NCBI GenBank assembly: GCA_964550895.1
Contig: CAZKAP010000030.1
Span: 1-43,536, forward strand
Source: CAZKAP01 sp964550895
Lineage (GTDB): Bacteria > Bacteroidota > Bacteroidia > Flavobacteriales > Flavobacteriaceae
DNA: 43,536 nucleotides
Reading direction: 5' to 3'
Part shown: piece after piece, positions 16,454 through 25,479 of the stretch
Layout of the letters: each line of letters begins with the position of its first letter
How positions within the stretch are numbered: position 1 is the first letter of the stretch
Position numbers and translations under genes: made by a program
The notes under the pieces: generated by a model
Told to the model about the DNA's origin: nothing
The model's input: the letters and a program-made list of their open reading frames with translations, nothing else
Database searches by the model: none

Positions 16454-18220
16454 ATGTATCGCACACACAGCTGTGGAGAGCTCACGGCATCACATATCGA
16501 TCAGGAGGTAACCCTGAGTGGATGGGTACACAAGGTACGCGATAAGGGGTTCGTGGCCTGGGTCGACCTCAGGGACCGCTACGGGCTGACTCAGCTGGTA
16601 TTCGATCAGGAGCGCAGTTCGGAGTCCCTGATGAAGCAGGTGCGCTCTCTGGGTCGTGAAACCGTTATACGGATCACGGGCAGGGTCGTCGAGCGGACCT
16701 CAAAGAACCCGGACCTTCCCACGGGCGAGATCGAGGTGCTGGTCGGTGAACTGCAGGTCCTGAATCCATCCGAGCTTCCCCCATTCACCATCGAGGACGA
16801 AACGGACGGAGGCGATGATCTGAGAATGAAGTTTCGCTATCTCGACATACGCCGCAATCCGGTGAAGGAGAACCTGATCTTCAGGCACAGGGTAACCCGT
16901 CAGGTTCGCAATTATCTGTCGGACCAGGGTTTTATCGAAATCGAGACGCCCTATCTGATCAAGTCTACCCCCGAAGGGGCACGGGATTTCCTGGTTCCGA
17001 GCCGGATGAATCCCGGGCAATTCTATGCGCTGCCTCAGTCTCCTCAGACCTTTAAGCAGTTGCTTATGGTCGGGGGCATGGATAAGTACTTCCAGATCGT
17101 GAAGTGTTTCCGGGACGAAGACCTGCGTGCGGACCGGCAGCCCGAATTTACCCAGATCGACTGCGAGATGGCCTTTGTAGAACAGGAGGATGTACTCGGG
17201 GTTTTCGAAGGCCTGACGCGCCACCTTTTAAAGGAGATACGCGGAGTGGATCCCGGTTCCTTTCCCCGCATGACCTATGAGGAGGCCATGCGCACTTACG
17301 GAAACGATAAACCCGACATTCGCTTTGGCATGGAGTTTATCGAGTTGAACGACCTGGCTCAGCATCGGGATTTCAAGGTCTTCAACTCCGCGGAACTGGT
17401 GGTGGGCATCTGCATTCCGGGAGGAGCAGCAATGACCCGCAAGCAGATCGATGCCTGGACCGACTGGGTCAGGCGGCCGCAGGTGGGTGCCAAAGGACTG
17501 GTCTATTTGAAAATCAACGAAGACGCCACCTTTAAGTCGTCCATCGATAAGTTCTATGAAGCAGCGGACTTCGGATCCTGGTCAGAGCGCGCCCAGGCCA
17601 GCCCCGGGGACCTGATGTTTATCCTTTCCGGGCCCAGTAAGGAAACCCGCACCCAGCTCAGTGCGCTTAGGATGGCACTGGCCGAGGAGATGGGCCTTCG
17701 CAAATCGGATGAATTCGCCCCCCTGTGGGTGGTGGATTTTCCCCTGCTGGAAAGGGATGAAGAAACCGGGGACTACCATGCCATGCACCACCCCTTTACC
17801 TCTCCCAAGAAGGAAGACCTGCCTTTGCTGGATACCGATCCTGAGTCCGTTCGCGCCAATGCCTACGATCTGGTGCTCAATGGCAACGAGATTGGGGGTG
17901 GGTCCATCCGTATACACGACGAGGCGACCCAATCTCGTATGCTGAGTTTCCTGGGATTCTCGGACGAAGAGGCCAGGGCCCAGTTCGGCTTCCTGATGGA
18001 GGCCTTCCGCTACGGGGCACCCCCTCACGGAGGCATCGCCTTCGGCCTGGACCGGCTGGTAGCCATACTTGGTGGGCAGGAGACCATACGGGATTTCATT
18101 GCCTTTCCCAAGAACAACAGCGGCCGGGATGTCATGATCGATGCACCCGCACCCATCGACCGGGCCCAGTTGGAAGAATTGTATCTGGAGACACGGGGTC
18201 TCGAGGAAACCACGGAATAA
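16454..18220 (+). CDS. aspS: aspartate--tRNA ligase
   Basis: Class II aminoacyl-tRNA synthetase charging tRNA-Asp. Seen: an N-terminal OB-fold anticodon domain (about residues 1-105; SGWVHKVRDKGFVAWVDLRD), motif 1 region around FIEIETPYLIKSTPEGARDF, motif 2 FRDEDLRADRQPEFTQID, the bacterial GAD insertion (about 290-420), and motif 3 GIAFGLDRLVAILGG. Length 588 aa is the bacterial-type size. Whether it is discriminating or also charges tRNA-Asn cannot be settled; no gatABC is in the window. The start MYRTHSCG is set by the promoter box. The CLC gene follows by 12 bases on the same strand, so both may share a transcript. Confidence 0.97.
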   Translation: MYRTHSCGELTASHIDQEVTLSGWVHKVRDKGFVAWVDLRDRYGLTQLVFDQERSSESLMKQVRSLGRETVIRITGRVVERTSKNPDLPTGEIEVLVGELQVLNPSELPPFTIEDETDGGDDLRMKFRYLDIRRNPVKENLIFRHRVTRQVRNYLSDQGFIEIETPYLIKSTPEGARDFLVPSRMNPGQFYALPQSPQTFKQLLMVGGMDKYFQIVKCFRDEDLRADRQPEFTQIDCEMAFVEQEDVLGVFEGLTRHLLKEIRGVDPGSFPRMTYEEAMRTYGNDKPDIRFGMEFIELNDLAQHRDFKVFNSAELVVGICIPGGAAMTRKQIDAWTDWVRRPQVGAKGLVYLKINEDATFKSSIDKFYEAADFGSWSERAQASPGDLMFILSGPSKETRTQLSALRMALAEEMGLRKSDEFAPLWVVDFPLLERDEETGDYHAMHHPFTSPKKEDLPLLDTDPESVRANAYDLVLNGNEIGGGSIRIHDEATQSRMLSFLGFSDEEARAQFGFLMEAFRYGAPPHGGIAFGLDRLVAILGGQETIRDFIAFPKNNSGRDVMIDAPAPIDRAQLEELYLETRGLEETTE

Positions 18221-18232
18221 CACCGGTCGGCC

Positions 18233-20023
18233 ATGGCTGTACCCAGGAACCCTTGGATTACGAACTTCCTGAAATGGAGGTATAAACACATATCCAACGT
18301 TCGCTTTATTTATATCCTCAGCATACTGGTGGGGTTGCTGGCTGGCGTCATCGCCGTGGTCCTGAAGAACCTGACCTATCTGATCTCGGAGACCCTGAGC
18401 CGTCCTTTCCTGCGCGCCCAGGATTTGGGGTGGTACATCTTCCTGCCGTTCTTCGGCCTCGGCCTGGTGGCTGTTTACGTGCATTTCGTCCACCGCAAAC
18501 CCCTGGATCACGCGGTTTCCTCCATACTGTTTTCGCTATCACGCAAAAGGGGCCGTCTGGGAATCAAGGATTTCTACACCCCGCTGGTCGTAGTTCCCCT
18601 TACGGTGGGCTTCGGCGGATCGGTAGGTCTGCTGGGTTCGGCCATAGCGTCGGGTTCGGCGCTGAGTTCGGTAATCGCCCGCAGCCTGCACGTGGACGTC
18701 AAGAATCGCTCCCTTCTGATCGCCTGCGCCTCTGCGGGGGCCATTTCCTCCATCTTTCAGTCTCCCATAGCCGCCGTGGTGTTCGCCGTTGAGGTTTTCA
18801 AACTAGACCTCACCATGAAGAAACTCATCCCCCTGCTGCTGGCCTCGGTTGCGGGTGTACTGACCTCGTATTTCTTCCTCGGTAACGACGTCCTGTTCGC
18901 TACCCGCCTGATCGACGGTTTCGAGCTCGAACAGACCCCGTTCTATCTCCTTCTGGGCATCGTTACCGGCCTGGCATCCATCTACTTTACCAAGATGTAC
19001 TTCTGGATACAGAACGAGAGTTTTCGGCTCCTGCCTTCCAAATGGATGAGATGGGTGTTCGGCGGATTGTTTATCGGGGCCCTGATTTATGCATTCCCAC
19101 CGCTCTACGGAGAAGGCTTTGGTTTTATCAATACCCTGCTTACCGGTGACGCCAGTCGGGCATTGGAGAATATACTCATACCCTTCGACCGGGAGCAGTT
19201 GGGTATTGTTGCCCTGATTCTTCTGGTGATTGCCCTTTTCAAGGCGGTCGCCATGTCGGCTACGTTTTCTGCGGGAGGTTCCGGCGGGATTATTATTCCC
19301 ACCCTGGTCATGGGGAGTGCATTGGGTCATGCCCTGGCCCTGGGGATCAATCGCCTGGGCTTGTCCACCCGGCTTACCGAGAGCCATTTCACGCTGGTGG
19401 GCATGGCGGGCCTCATCGCCGGGGTAATGCACGCCCCGCTTACCGCGATCTTCCTGATCGCAGAAATAACGGGGGGCTATACCCTGTTTGTGCCGCTGAT
19501 GATAACGGCCTCCATTTCCCTGATGATTTCCCGGGGGGGGCTGGATTACACCATCTATACCAAGGAGCTCAAGGCGAAAGGGGCCCTGCTCACCGACGAC
19601 AAGGACCACAACGTGCTGACCCTTATGCGGATGGAAGATGTAATTGAGAGTAATTTCAGCAGTGTTTCCCCGGATTATACCCTGGGGGAAATGCTGCATT
19701 CTTCTGTGGCCAAGTCGAGCCGGAATATCTTTCCGGTGCTGGATAAGGAAGGGGCCCTGATGGGAATCGTACTCCTGGACGATATACGGGAGCTGATGTT
19801 CAAGCACGAGCTTTACAACAAGGTCCGGGTGAGCAGTCTGATGCACGCCCCTCCCGAACACATCTTTTTCGGACAGGATTCCATGAAGGAGGTCATGAAG
19901 AAGTTTCAGGACAGCGGTGCATGGAACCTGCCTGTGATCCGGGACGGAAAGTACATCGGGTTCATCTCCAAATCCAAGTTGCTCACCGCCTACAGGCGGA
20001 AACTCATATACCACACACCATGA
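18233..20023 (+). CDS. CLC-family chloride channel/transporter with CBS pair
   Basis: Membrane anion channel or H+/Cl- exchanger. Seen: about ten or more hydrophobic helices across residues 20-420, the helix-N filter GSGGIIIPTLVMG, and a C-terminal cytosolic pair of CBS domains (about 455-590) that would sense nucleotides. Helix F reads GFGGSVGLLGS (residues 126-136): the position of the external gating glutamate (GSVGxE) is Leu134 and the following Gly-Pro is Gly-Ser. This is unlike classical CLC exchangers and could make the protein a passive channel. Length 596 aa. It is coupled to the next small gene by an ATGA overlap. Confidence 0.9.
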   Translation: MAVPRNPWITNFLKWRYKHISNVRFIYILSILVGLLAGVIAVVLKNLTYLISETLSRPFLRAQDLGWYIFLPFFGLGLVAVYVHFVHRKPLDHAVSSILFSLSRKRGRLGIKDFYTPLVVVPLTVGFGGSVGLLGSAIASGSALSSVIARSLHVDVKNRSLLIACASAGAISSIFQSPIAAVVFAVEVFKLDLTMKKLIPLLLASVAGVLTSYFFLGNDVLFATRLIDGFELEQTPFYLLLGIVTGLASIYFTKMYFWIQNESFRLLPSKWMRWVFGGLFIGALIYAFPPLYGEGFGFINTLLTGDASRALENILIPFDREQLGIVALILLVIALFKAVAMSATFSAGGSGGIIIPTLVMGSALGHALALGINRLGLSTRLTESHFTLVGMAGLIAGVMHAPLTAIFLIAEITGGYTLFVPLMITASISLMISRGGLDYTIYTKELKAKGALLTDDKDHNVLTLMRMEDVIESNFSSVSPDYTLGEMLHSSVAKSSRNIFPVLDKEGALMGIVLLDDIRELMFKHELYNKVRVSSLMHAPPEHIFFGQDSMKEVMKKFQDSGAWNLPVIRDGKYIGFISKSKLLTAYRRKLIYHTP

Positions 20024-20283
20024 AAGGAATCAAGAAGAGTCGTCTGCTGTCGCTGCTTATCCTGCTCGTTTCGCTTTGTTCCATTGTCTTTGGCTTCTCT
20101 ATCAAGTCCGGGGACCCGGGCCGGGGCGACCGCTATATCGGTGCGGGTACGGTCGGTATATTTTTGCTGGCCATGCCGGTTTTCCTCTTCACGGAGAGCC
20201 GGGGTAAGAAACTGAAGGACTATATGCTGACGCGGGAAAACATCGAGAAGATGAAGGAGAGGCGCAAAGGCGAACGGGACTAG
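20020..20283 (+). CDS. small two-helix membrane protein coupled to CLC gene
   Basis: An 87-aa protein whose ATG lies inside the CLC stop (ATGA), so translation is coupled. Two hydrophobic segments (about residues 8-26 and 40-57) are separated by a short Gly/Asp/Arg-rich loop, and the C-terminal 30 residues are strongly basic and helical (EKMKERRKGERD). I recognise no named family. A subunit or assembly role for the CLC protein is suggested only by coupling. Its stop shares the tetranucleotide CTAG with the stop of convergent tadA. Confidence 0.78.
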   Translation: MKGIKKSRLLSLLILLVSLCSIVFGFSIKSGDPGRGDRYIGAGTVGIFLLAMPVFLFTESRGKKLKDYMLTRENIEKMKERRKGERD

Positions 20284-20732
20284 GGCTTGAGTTTCCTGCG
20301 TTCCAGGAAAAACCGCTTGAGAAGCCCCGAGGCCTCTTCCTCCAGCACCCCGTTGCGAACTGCGGTCCTGGGGTGCAGACTGCCTCCCAAAACCTGGAAA
20401 CCGCGTTCCAGGTCCCTGGCCGCATAGACGACTCGCGAGATCTGACTCCAGTAGAGTGCTCCGGCACACATCATACAGGGCTCCAGGGTGATGTACATGG
20501 TGCAGTCGTGCAGGTATTTTCCTCCCAGGAAGTTGGCCGCCGAGGTAATGGCCTGCATTTCGGCATGAGCCGTTACATCGTGCAGCTGTTCGGTTCGGTT
20601 GTGCGATTTTCCGATCACCCGATTGTTGACCACCACCACCGCCCCCACTGGAACCTCGCCCGATTCGAAGGCTTGCTCGGCCTCCTGTAGGGCCTTTCTC
20701 ATGAAATAGTTATCGTCGAAGGGCGATTGCAT
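20280..20732 (-). CDS. tadA: tRNA-specific adenosine deaminase TadA
   Basis: Zinc enzyme that converts A34 to inosine in tRNA-Arg(ACG). Seen: the deaminase motif HAE (56-58) with catalytic Glu58, and the zinc cysteines PCMMC (Cys86, Cys89), within the cytidine/deoxycytidylate deaminase fold. The C-terminal FFLERRKLK region fits TadA and not a free-base deaminase. Length 150 aa is typical. The ATG at 20732 is chosen because a -7 box lies 5 bases before it; an in-frame start at 20762 would be upstream of that box. It converges with the CLC-coupled small gene. Confidence 0.93.
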   Translation of the reverse strand: MQSPFDDNYFMRKALQEAEQAFESGEVPVGAVVVVNNRVIGKSHNRTEQLHDVTAHAEMQAITSAANFLGGKYLHDCTMYITLEPCMMCAGALYWSQISRVVYAARDLERGFQVLGGSLHPRTAVRNGVLEEEASGLLKRFFLERRKLKP

Positions 20733-20737
20733 GCTGA

Positions 20738-20745
20738 CAAATGTA
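20738..20745 (-). promoter_or_regulatory. -7 box TACATTTG of tadA
   Basis: On the minus strand TACATTTG runs from 20745 to 20738, an exact TAnnTTTG match ending 5 bases before the tadA ATG. This predicts a near-leaderless mRNA. Confidence 0.55.
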
Positions 20746-20760
20746 CTCGAATACGGGCAC

Positions 20761-20785
20761 AAAAAAAGGCCCGGAAACGGGCCTT
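20761..20785 (-). terminator. rho-independent terminator of the DUF5723 gene
   Basis: Minus strand: AAGGCCCG, a TTTC loop (GAAA on the plus strand) and CGGGCCTT give a perfect 8-base stem, followed by a run of T (A 20761-20767 on the plus strand). It lies 22 bases after the DUF5723 stop and directly in front of the tadA promoter. Confidence 0.85.
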
Positions 20786-20807
20786 AGGGTCATTATTGCC
20801 ATTTCTC

Positions 20808-22145
20808 CTAGTTCGACACGGGTTTAATCTTTTTGTGTTTGATAGGCACCTTAAGTCCGAAATAGGCATGGGCCAGGTTGGCATTATCGGAGAACAGGTT
20901 GGAGATCACGGTCTGCGATCCGACTACCAGGGGTCCGAGGCGCAAACCGGCACCCACGGCGCCACCTGCGAATTCGTTATGGGAAATCGGCAGGTACAGC
21001 CCGATCAGGCCGGTTTCCAGTCGGGGCGTAAACGTAATGCGGTTCAGGGCACGGGAGGACGGTCCGCTGGTACTCACCAGGTTTTGCTGTACGTCCAGGT
21101 TGGCGAATAGGTTGTTGGTGATGTGGTAGTCCACGGTAACCCTCAGGGTGCTGGGCAGACTAACGGCCAGATCACGAGTGGATTCCTCCGCTACGAAGGC
21201 GTTTAGTGCGTCTTCTATGTTTTCCTCGAACTGATCCCCGTCGATGTCGCTGGAATCGAAGGCGTACCGGTTGTCATCCACCGAGTAGGTAACTCTTCCC
21301 AGGTCGGTCAACGCCACTCCAACACGGAACATGTAGGGATTTCCGGTAACGCCGGAATTATCCCAGTCTTTGGGGCGAATGTCCAGTACGAAGCCCAGAT
21401 CGAAGGCCAGGCCCGATTCGGCATTGCTCAGTATGTCCTCCGGATCCAGAATTTCCTGGTCTTCCGTATAGGACAGCTGATAGGCGAAGTCTCCGCTAAA
21501 GCTCACATCGCCGGTGAACAGGCTGTAGCGTCCTGCCAGAGATTCCGAGAAACCCTGGGCCACACCCCCGCCCAGGAGGTATTTGATCGAGGCCCCACCC
21601 TTGAGTCGCAGGCGGTCCTCGTCGTAGAGTACACGGCTGTAGGACACTCCAAATTCTGCAAAGGGGTGGGTCTGGAAGCTGAGGTTTTCTTGTGAGAAGC
21701 TGTAGCTGATATTGGGGAAACCATTGATGGCAGACTCGAGGAGTTCCCCGCTGATGTTTTCAAAGTTGCCCAGCGTTCTTAGACGGGAGGTAAAGCCGAT
21801 GGCCGATTTCTCATTCAACTTAAAGAAGAAAGAGGGCCCCAGGATGTCGGCGTACAGCCATACGCGGTTGTCGTCCTTAGGGTTGGTATTGGCATCGCTG
21901 AGATTCTCGGCATTCAGTATATCCTGGATATTGTCCAGAGTCAGGTCGGTATAGTCGGTGGCGAAGGAGGCCCCCACGCTGATCAGGTTGACATCCACCT
22001 TCAGCTTGGAGTCCACCAGGAAGGCCGGATTGAAAATCCCTTGATGGACACCGGAGTAGTTGTCGGAGCTGAATCCGACGAAACTCTGAGCCACAGCACA
22101 GGTCGAATACAACGCTGCGATGAGTACGAGGGACAAATGTTTCAT
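20808..22145 (-). CDS. DUF5723 outer-membrane β-barrel-like protein
   Basis: Predicted outer-membrane protein of unknown function, common in Bacteroidota. Seen: a signal peptide (about residues 1-19, ending AVAQ), an early GIFNPAFLVDSKLKVDVN segment typical of the family, alternating β-strand patterns along 445 aa and a C-terminal strand ending in a basic tail. It resembles FadL/PorV-like barrels in general layout. It stands alone: its own terminator lies downstream and dxs is divergent upstream. Confidence 0.85.
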   Translation of the reverse strand: MKHLSLVLIAALYSTCAVAQSFVGFSSDNYSGVHQGIFNPAFLVDSKLKVDVNLISVGASFATDYTDLTLDNIQDILNAENLSDANTNPKDDNRVWLYADILGPSFFFKLNEKSAIGFTSRLRTLGNFENISGELLESAINGFPNISYSFSQENLSFQTHPFAEFGVSYSRVLYDEDRLRLKGGASIKYLLGGGVAQGFSESLAGRYSLFTGDVSFSGDFAYQLSYTEDQEILDPEDILSNAESGLAFDLGFVLDIRPKDWDNSGVTGNPYMFRVGVALTDLGRVTYSVDDNRYAFDSSDIDGDQFEENIEDALNAFVAEESTRDLAVSLPSTLRVTVDYHITNNLFANLDVQQNLVSTSGPSSRALNRITFTPRLETGLIGLYLPISHNEFAGGAVGAGLRLGPLVVGSQTVISNLFSDNANLAHAYFGLKVPIKHKKIKPVSN

Positions 22146-22248
22146 AATTTTGCGAATTAGTGTTTTGTTACGGGAAATTAGGAAAACTCACGTCATTATA
22201 AACTATGCCATCCCGGGTAAATTGTAATTTGACTCCATTATTTTGGAT

Positions 22249-24009
22249 ATGCGCATTGAATCCGTAAGAGCGTTGAAGGAGGTCCCCGTCGAGCGCCTTC
22301 CCGAACTGGCGGGGGCGGTGCGAAGCCGCATTATCGATGTCGTTGCGAGAAAAGGCGGTCACCTCGGAGCCAATCTGGGCACAGTCGAACTGGCCATCGC
22401 CCTGCACTATGTTTATGAGATCCCCGACGACGTACTGGTATGGGACGTGGGCCATCAGGCCTATGCGCATAAACTGATTACGGGACGCTGGGAGGAGTTT
22501 GAGACCAATCGGGAATACGGGGGCATCAGTGGTTTCCCTAAACGCGATGAGAGTCCTTATGACCTGTTCGGAACAGGTCACAGCTCCACCTCCATATCCG
22601 CTGTGATGGGCATGGGGTTGGCCGATCGGCTCAAGGGCATACAGGGGCGCCATTATCTGGCGGTTATCGGAGATGCCTCCCTGGGCGGGGGTATGGCCCT
22701 GGAGGCCCTGAATCACCTGACGGAGAGCGAACTGCCCGTAGTGGTGGTGTACAACGATAACGCCATAGGCATTGATCCCGGGATAGGCGCCCTGCAGGAT
22801 TTTCTCGACCGCTCCGGGGATGGCGGGGGTCCGATCCGCGCGCTGGGACTGGAATACCGCGGACCCATCGACGGACACGACCTGCAGGCCCTGGTGGGGG
22901 AATTCCGCCGACTGAGGGGTGGTAGCCGTCCGGTTTTCCTGCACATTCGAACGGTCAAGGGCAAGGGACTGGCGGAGGCCGAACGCTCTCCTGTGGCCTA
23001 CCATGCGCCGGGGAAGTTCGAACCCCAGACGGGTCTCCGAATACCGGAAGCGGATCAGAGCCCTCGTCCGCAGAAATTCCAGGATGTCTTCGGGCACACC
23101 CTGGTGCGTATGGTCGACCAGGGTTGCGAACTCATGGGGATCACCGCCGCGATGCCCACCGGTACTTCCATGAAGATCCTGCAGGAACGTTACCCCGATC
23201 GGGTAGTGGATGTGGGCATAGCCGAACAGCATGCGGTCACGCTGGCGGCGGGTATGGCGGCCCGGGGAGCGGTTCCGTTCTGTGCCATTTACTCCACCTT
23301 TTTTCAAAGGGCCTACGATCAACTGATACACGATGTGGCCATACAGGGGCTGAAGGTGATTTTCTGCCTGGATCGGGCCGGTTTGGTGGGCCAGGACGGG
23401 CCGACCCATCACGGGGTGTTCGATATTGCCTCCCTGCTGCCCGTTCCGGGTCTTACCCTATGCGCTCCACTCGACGAATCTCAATTGGAGGCCCTGATGG
23501 TAACGGCCTATCGGGAGGCGACAGGTCCGGTGGTCATACGCTATCCCCGAGGCAGGGGGTATCAGACGGATTACGAGCCGGGCCTGGGTGAGCTCGAATG
23601 GGGGACATCCCGCGTCATGAAGGAAGGAAAACGGGCAGCGATCATCTCTTACGGCACCGCGGGTCAGGCGGTACGGGAATTCCTCGAGGGTGAGGTCAGC
23701 ACGGAAGATTTCGGCTGGGTGGACCTTCGGTTCGCCAAACCCCTGGATCGCGCCACCCTGGACCGGGTCTTTCGGAAGTACAGGGTTGTTTTCTGTCTGG
23801 AAGAAGGTGCCGAGATCGGAGGGGTCGGCAGCGAGATAGTTCGCTATGCCAGCCAAAACCATCCGGGAGTGGAAGTGTACAGCAAGGGAATACCGGACGA
23901 ATTCATCCCACAGGGATCCCCCGGTCGGCTCCGCGCGATATGCGGTTTGGATGCCGAAGGCCTCGGGGCGTGGATACTCCCCCGGGTCGCCCGCTTGCCT
24001 TCGGACTGA
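22249..24009 (+). CDS. dxs: 1-deoxy-D-xylulose-5-phosphate synthase
   Basis: Thiamine diphosphate enzyme joining pyruvate and glyceraldehyde-3-phosphate, first step of the MEP isoprenoid pathway. Seen: ARKGGHLGANLGTVELAIAL near the N-terminus, the ThDP/Mg motif GDASLGGGMALEALN (the second Gly of the usual GDG is Ala here), the transketolase pyrimidine domain with VGIAEQHAVTLAAGMA, and the C-terminal domain with PRGRG. At 586 aa it is shorter than the roughly 620 aa of E. coli Dxs. The frame can open at TTG 22243; ATG 22249 is preferred. A TTATTTTG box lies 3 bases upstream of that ATG. Product supplies the carotenoid and polyprenyl genes seen at 7303-9425. Confidence 0.95.
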   Translation: MRIESVRALKEVPVERLPELAGAVRSRIIDVVARKGGHLGANLGTVELAIALHYVYEIPDDVLVWDVGHQAYAHKLITGRWEEFETNREYGGISGFPKRDESPYDLFGTGHSSTSISAVMGMGLADRLKGIQGRHYLAVIGDASLGGGMALEALNHLTESELPVVVVYNDNAIGIDPGIGALQDFLDRSGDGGGPIRALGLEYRGPIDGHDLQALVGEFRRLRGGSRPVFLHIRTVKGKGLAEAERSPVAYHAPGKFEPQTGLRIPEADQSPRPQKFQDVFGHTLVRMVDQGCELMGITAAMPTGTSMKILQERYPDRVVDVGIAEQHAVTLAAGMAARGAVPFCAIYSTFFQRAYDQLIHDVAIQGLKVIFCLDRAGLVGQDGPTHHGVFDIASLLPVPGLTLCAPLDESQLEALMVTAYREATGPVVIRYPRGRGYQTDYEPGLGELEWGTSRVMKEGKRAAIISYGTAGQAVREFLEGEVSTEDFGWVDLRFAKPLDRATLDRVFRKYRVVFCLEEGAEIGGVGSEIVRYASQNHPGVEVYSKGIPDEFIPQGSPGRLRAICGLDAEGLGAWILPRVARLPSD

Positions 24010-24016
24010 TTCGCCA

Positions 24017-25381
24017 TCAATCCGGAAAGGGAAACGTTCCGGCGATTTGATCGTTCAGGCTTACGGCCGCGCTGTCGGACAACGAGGCCACATAGGAAGC
24101 CGCATGAAGCAGGGCCCGGTAGGTATCCATGGGCTGACGCAGGTAGGGGTCGCGGATCATGCTTAACACCAGCCGGTCCTGATAGGAGGTCTCCCCTCGG
24201 CCGTACCTCAGGTAGAGCGGACACAGCTGCTGCAACAGACGGGTGAGTACGCGGAATCCCTGCAGCTCTTTTTCGATGACTTCCGCGGACCGGTACATCT
24301 TTTCCACGCATCTTTCGATGATGGCCCGGAGGACCTCGACCGAGGGGCTGAGATCGACCAGGGAAGCGCTGAGGGTTCCGGTAAGCAGCTGTTTTTCGTG
24401 TTCCAGGAAAACCTCCACACACTGGTTGGTCAGGAAGTTGATGCTCACGGATCTCAGGTAGGCCATGCGTTCGGTCTTCCCCTTCAGGCCATTGAGTTTT
24501 TTCCGGTTGAGGGCCTCCCCGAGGAGCGCTGAGAACAGCTCTTCCATCTCGCCGGCCTCGAGCAGGGACATGGCTACCCCGTCTTCCGCATCGATCACCG
24601 TATAACAGATATCGTCTGCCGCCTCGACCAAATAGGTCAGGGGGTGGCGGTAATAGGCGGTACCCACATCGAGCCCTCGATCCTGGAGCCCCAGGTTTTG
24701 GGCGAGCTCAGCGAAAAAGGGCAGGTTGTGCTGAAAAATCCCGTACTTCTTGTCGGTGATGTGGGTTTTCTCCCGGCCGGGCAGGGATTCCCTCGGGTAT
24801 TTGATAAAGGCCCCGAGGGTGGAAAAGCTCAATCGTATTCCGCCGGGGACACCGGGTCGATCGCTGGTAAGCAGGTGGAAACCGTTCGCATTTCCTTCGA
24901 ATTCGATCAGGTCGGCCTGCTCCTTGGGCGTGAGGTTTTCGATCAGGCCCCTGCCGGCGCCTTCTGCGAAATAACTCCCTATGGCCTTTTCTCCTCCGTG
25001 TCCGAAAGGGGGGTTCCCGATGTCATGCGCCAGCGAGGCGGCGGAAACGATCGACCCAAAGTCGGTAAACCGATAGCCGTTACGGTCCAGTTCGGGATTT
25101 CGCCGAATCAGGGTCTGTCCGGCCATGCGACCCAGACTCCGCCCCACGGAGGCCACCTCCAGGCTGTGGGTCAGCCGGGTGTGAACAAAGCCTTTCTGCG
25201 AGCTTACCTGGGAGGGTAGGGGCACTACCTGAGTCTTGTCCTGAAGGCTGCGGAAGGCGGCTGAGAACACGATGCGGTCGTAGTCGACGTCCAGACCCAG
25301 CCGGGCCTCATCCTGTTCTTTTCGGTCCCGGTCTTCCCGGTCGCCATGGCGGTTGAGGGACATGAGTTCGGTCCAATTCAT
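24017..25381 (-). CDS. dgt: deoxyguanosinetriphosphate triphosphohydrolase (dGTPase)
   Basis: HD-domain enzyme that hydrolyses dNTPs to nucleoside and tripolyphosphate, helping balance DNA precursors. Seen: FRSLQDKTQV near residue 45, the HD metal ligands HTRLTHSLEV and SLAHDIGNPPFGH, and a later YLVEAADDICYTVIDAEDG with the final Asp ligand. Length 454 aa matches the type 1 dGTPase group. It is divergent from the PiT transporter and convergent with dxs (7 bases apart). Confidence 0.94.
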   Translation of the reverse strand: MNWTELMSLNRHGDREDRDRKEQDEARLGLDVDYDRIVFSAAFRSLQDKTQVVPLPSQVSSQKGFVHTRLTHSLEVASVGRSLGRMAGQTLIRRNPELDRNGYRFTDFGSIVSAASLAHDIGNPPFGHGGEKAIGSYFAEGAGRGLIENLTPKEQADLIEFEGNANGFHLLTSDRPGVPGGIRLSFSTLGAFIKYPRESLPGREKTHITDKKYGIFQHNLPFFAELAQNLGLQDRGLDVGTAYYRHPLTYLVEAADDICYTVIDAEDGVAMSLLEAGEMEELFSALLGEALNRKKLNGLKGKTERMAYLRSVSINFLTNQCVEVFLEHEKQLLTGTLSASLVDLSPSVEVLRAIIERCVEKMYRSAEVIEKELQGFRVLTRLLQQLCPLYLRYGRGETSYQDRLVLSMIRDPYLRQPMDTYRALLHAASYVASLSDSAAVSLNDQIAGTFPFPD

Positions 25382-25479
25382 CTTCGTTCTGTATAGACTG
25401 AAATATTATAACCTTATATTAACTTGCGGTCGAAATTGTCTTAGCATTTTTGCCTTCTATCCGAGAAGTATACCGCTGA

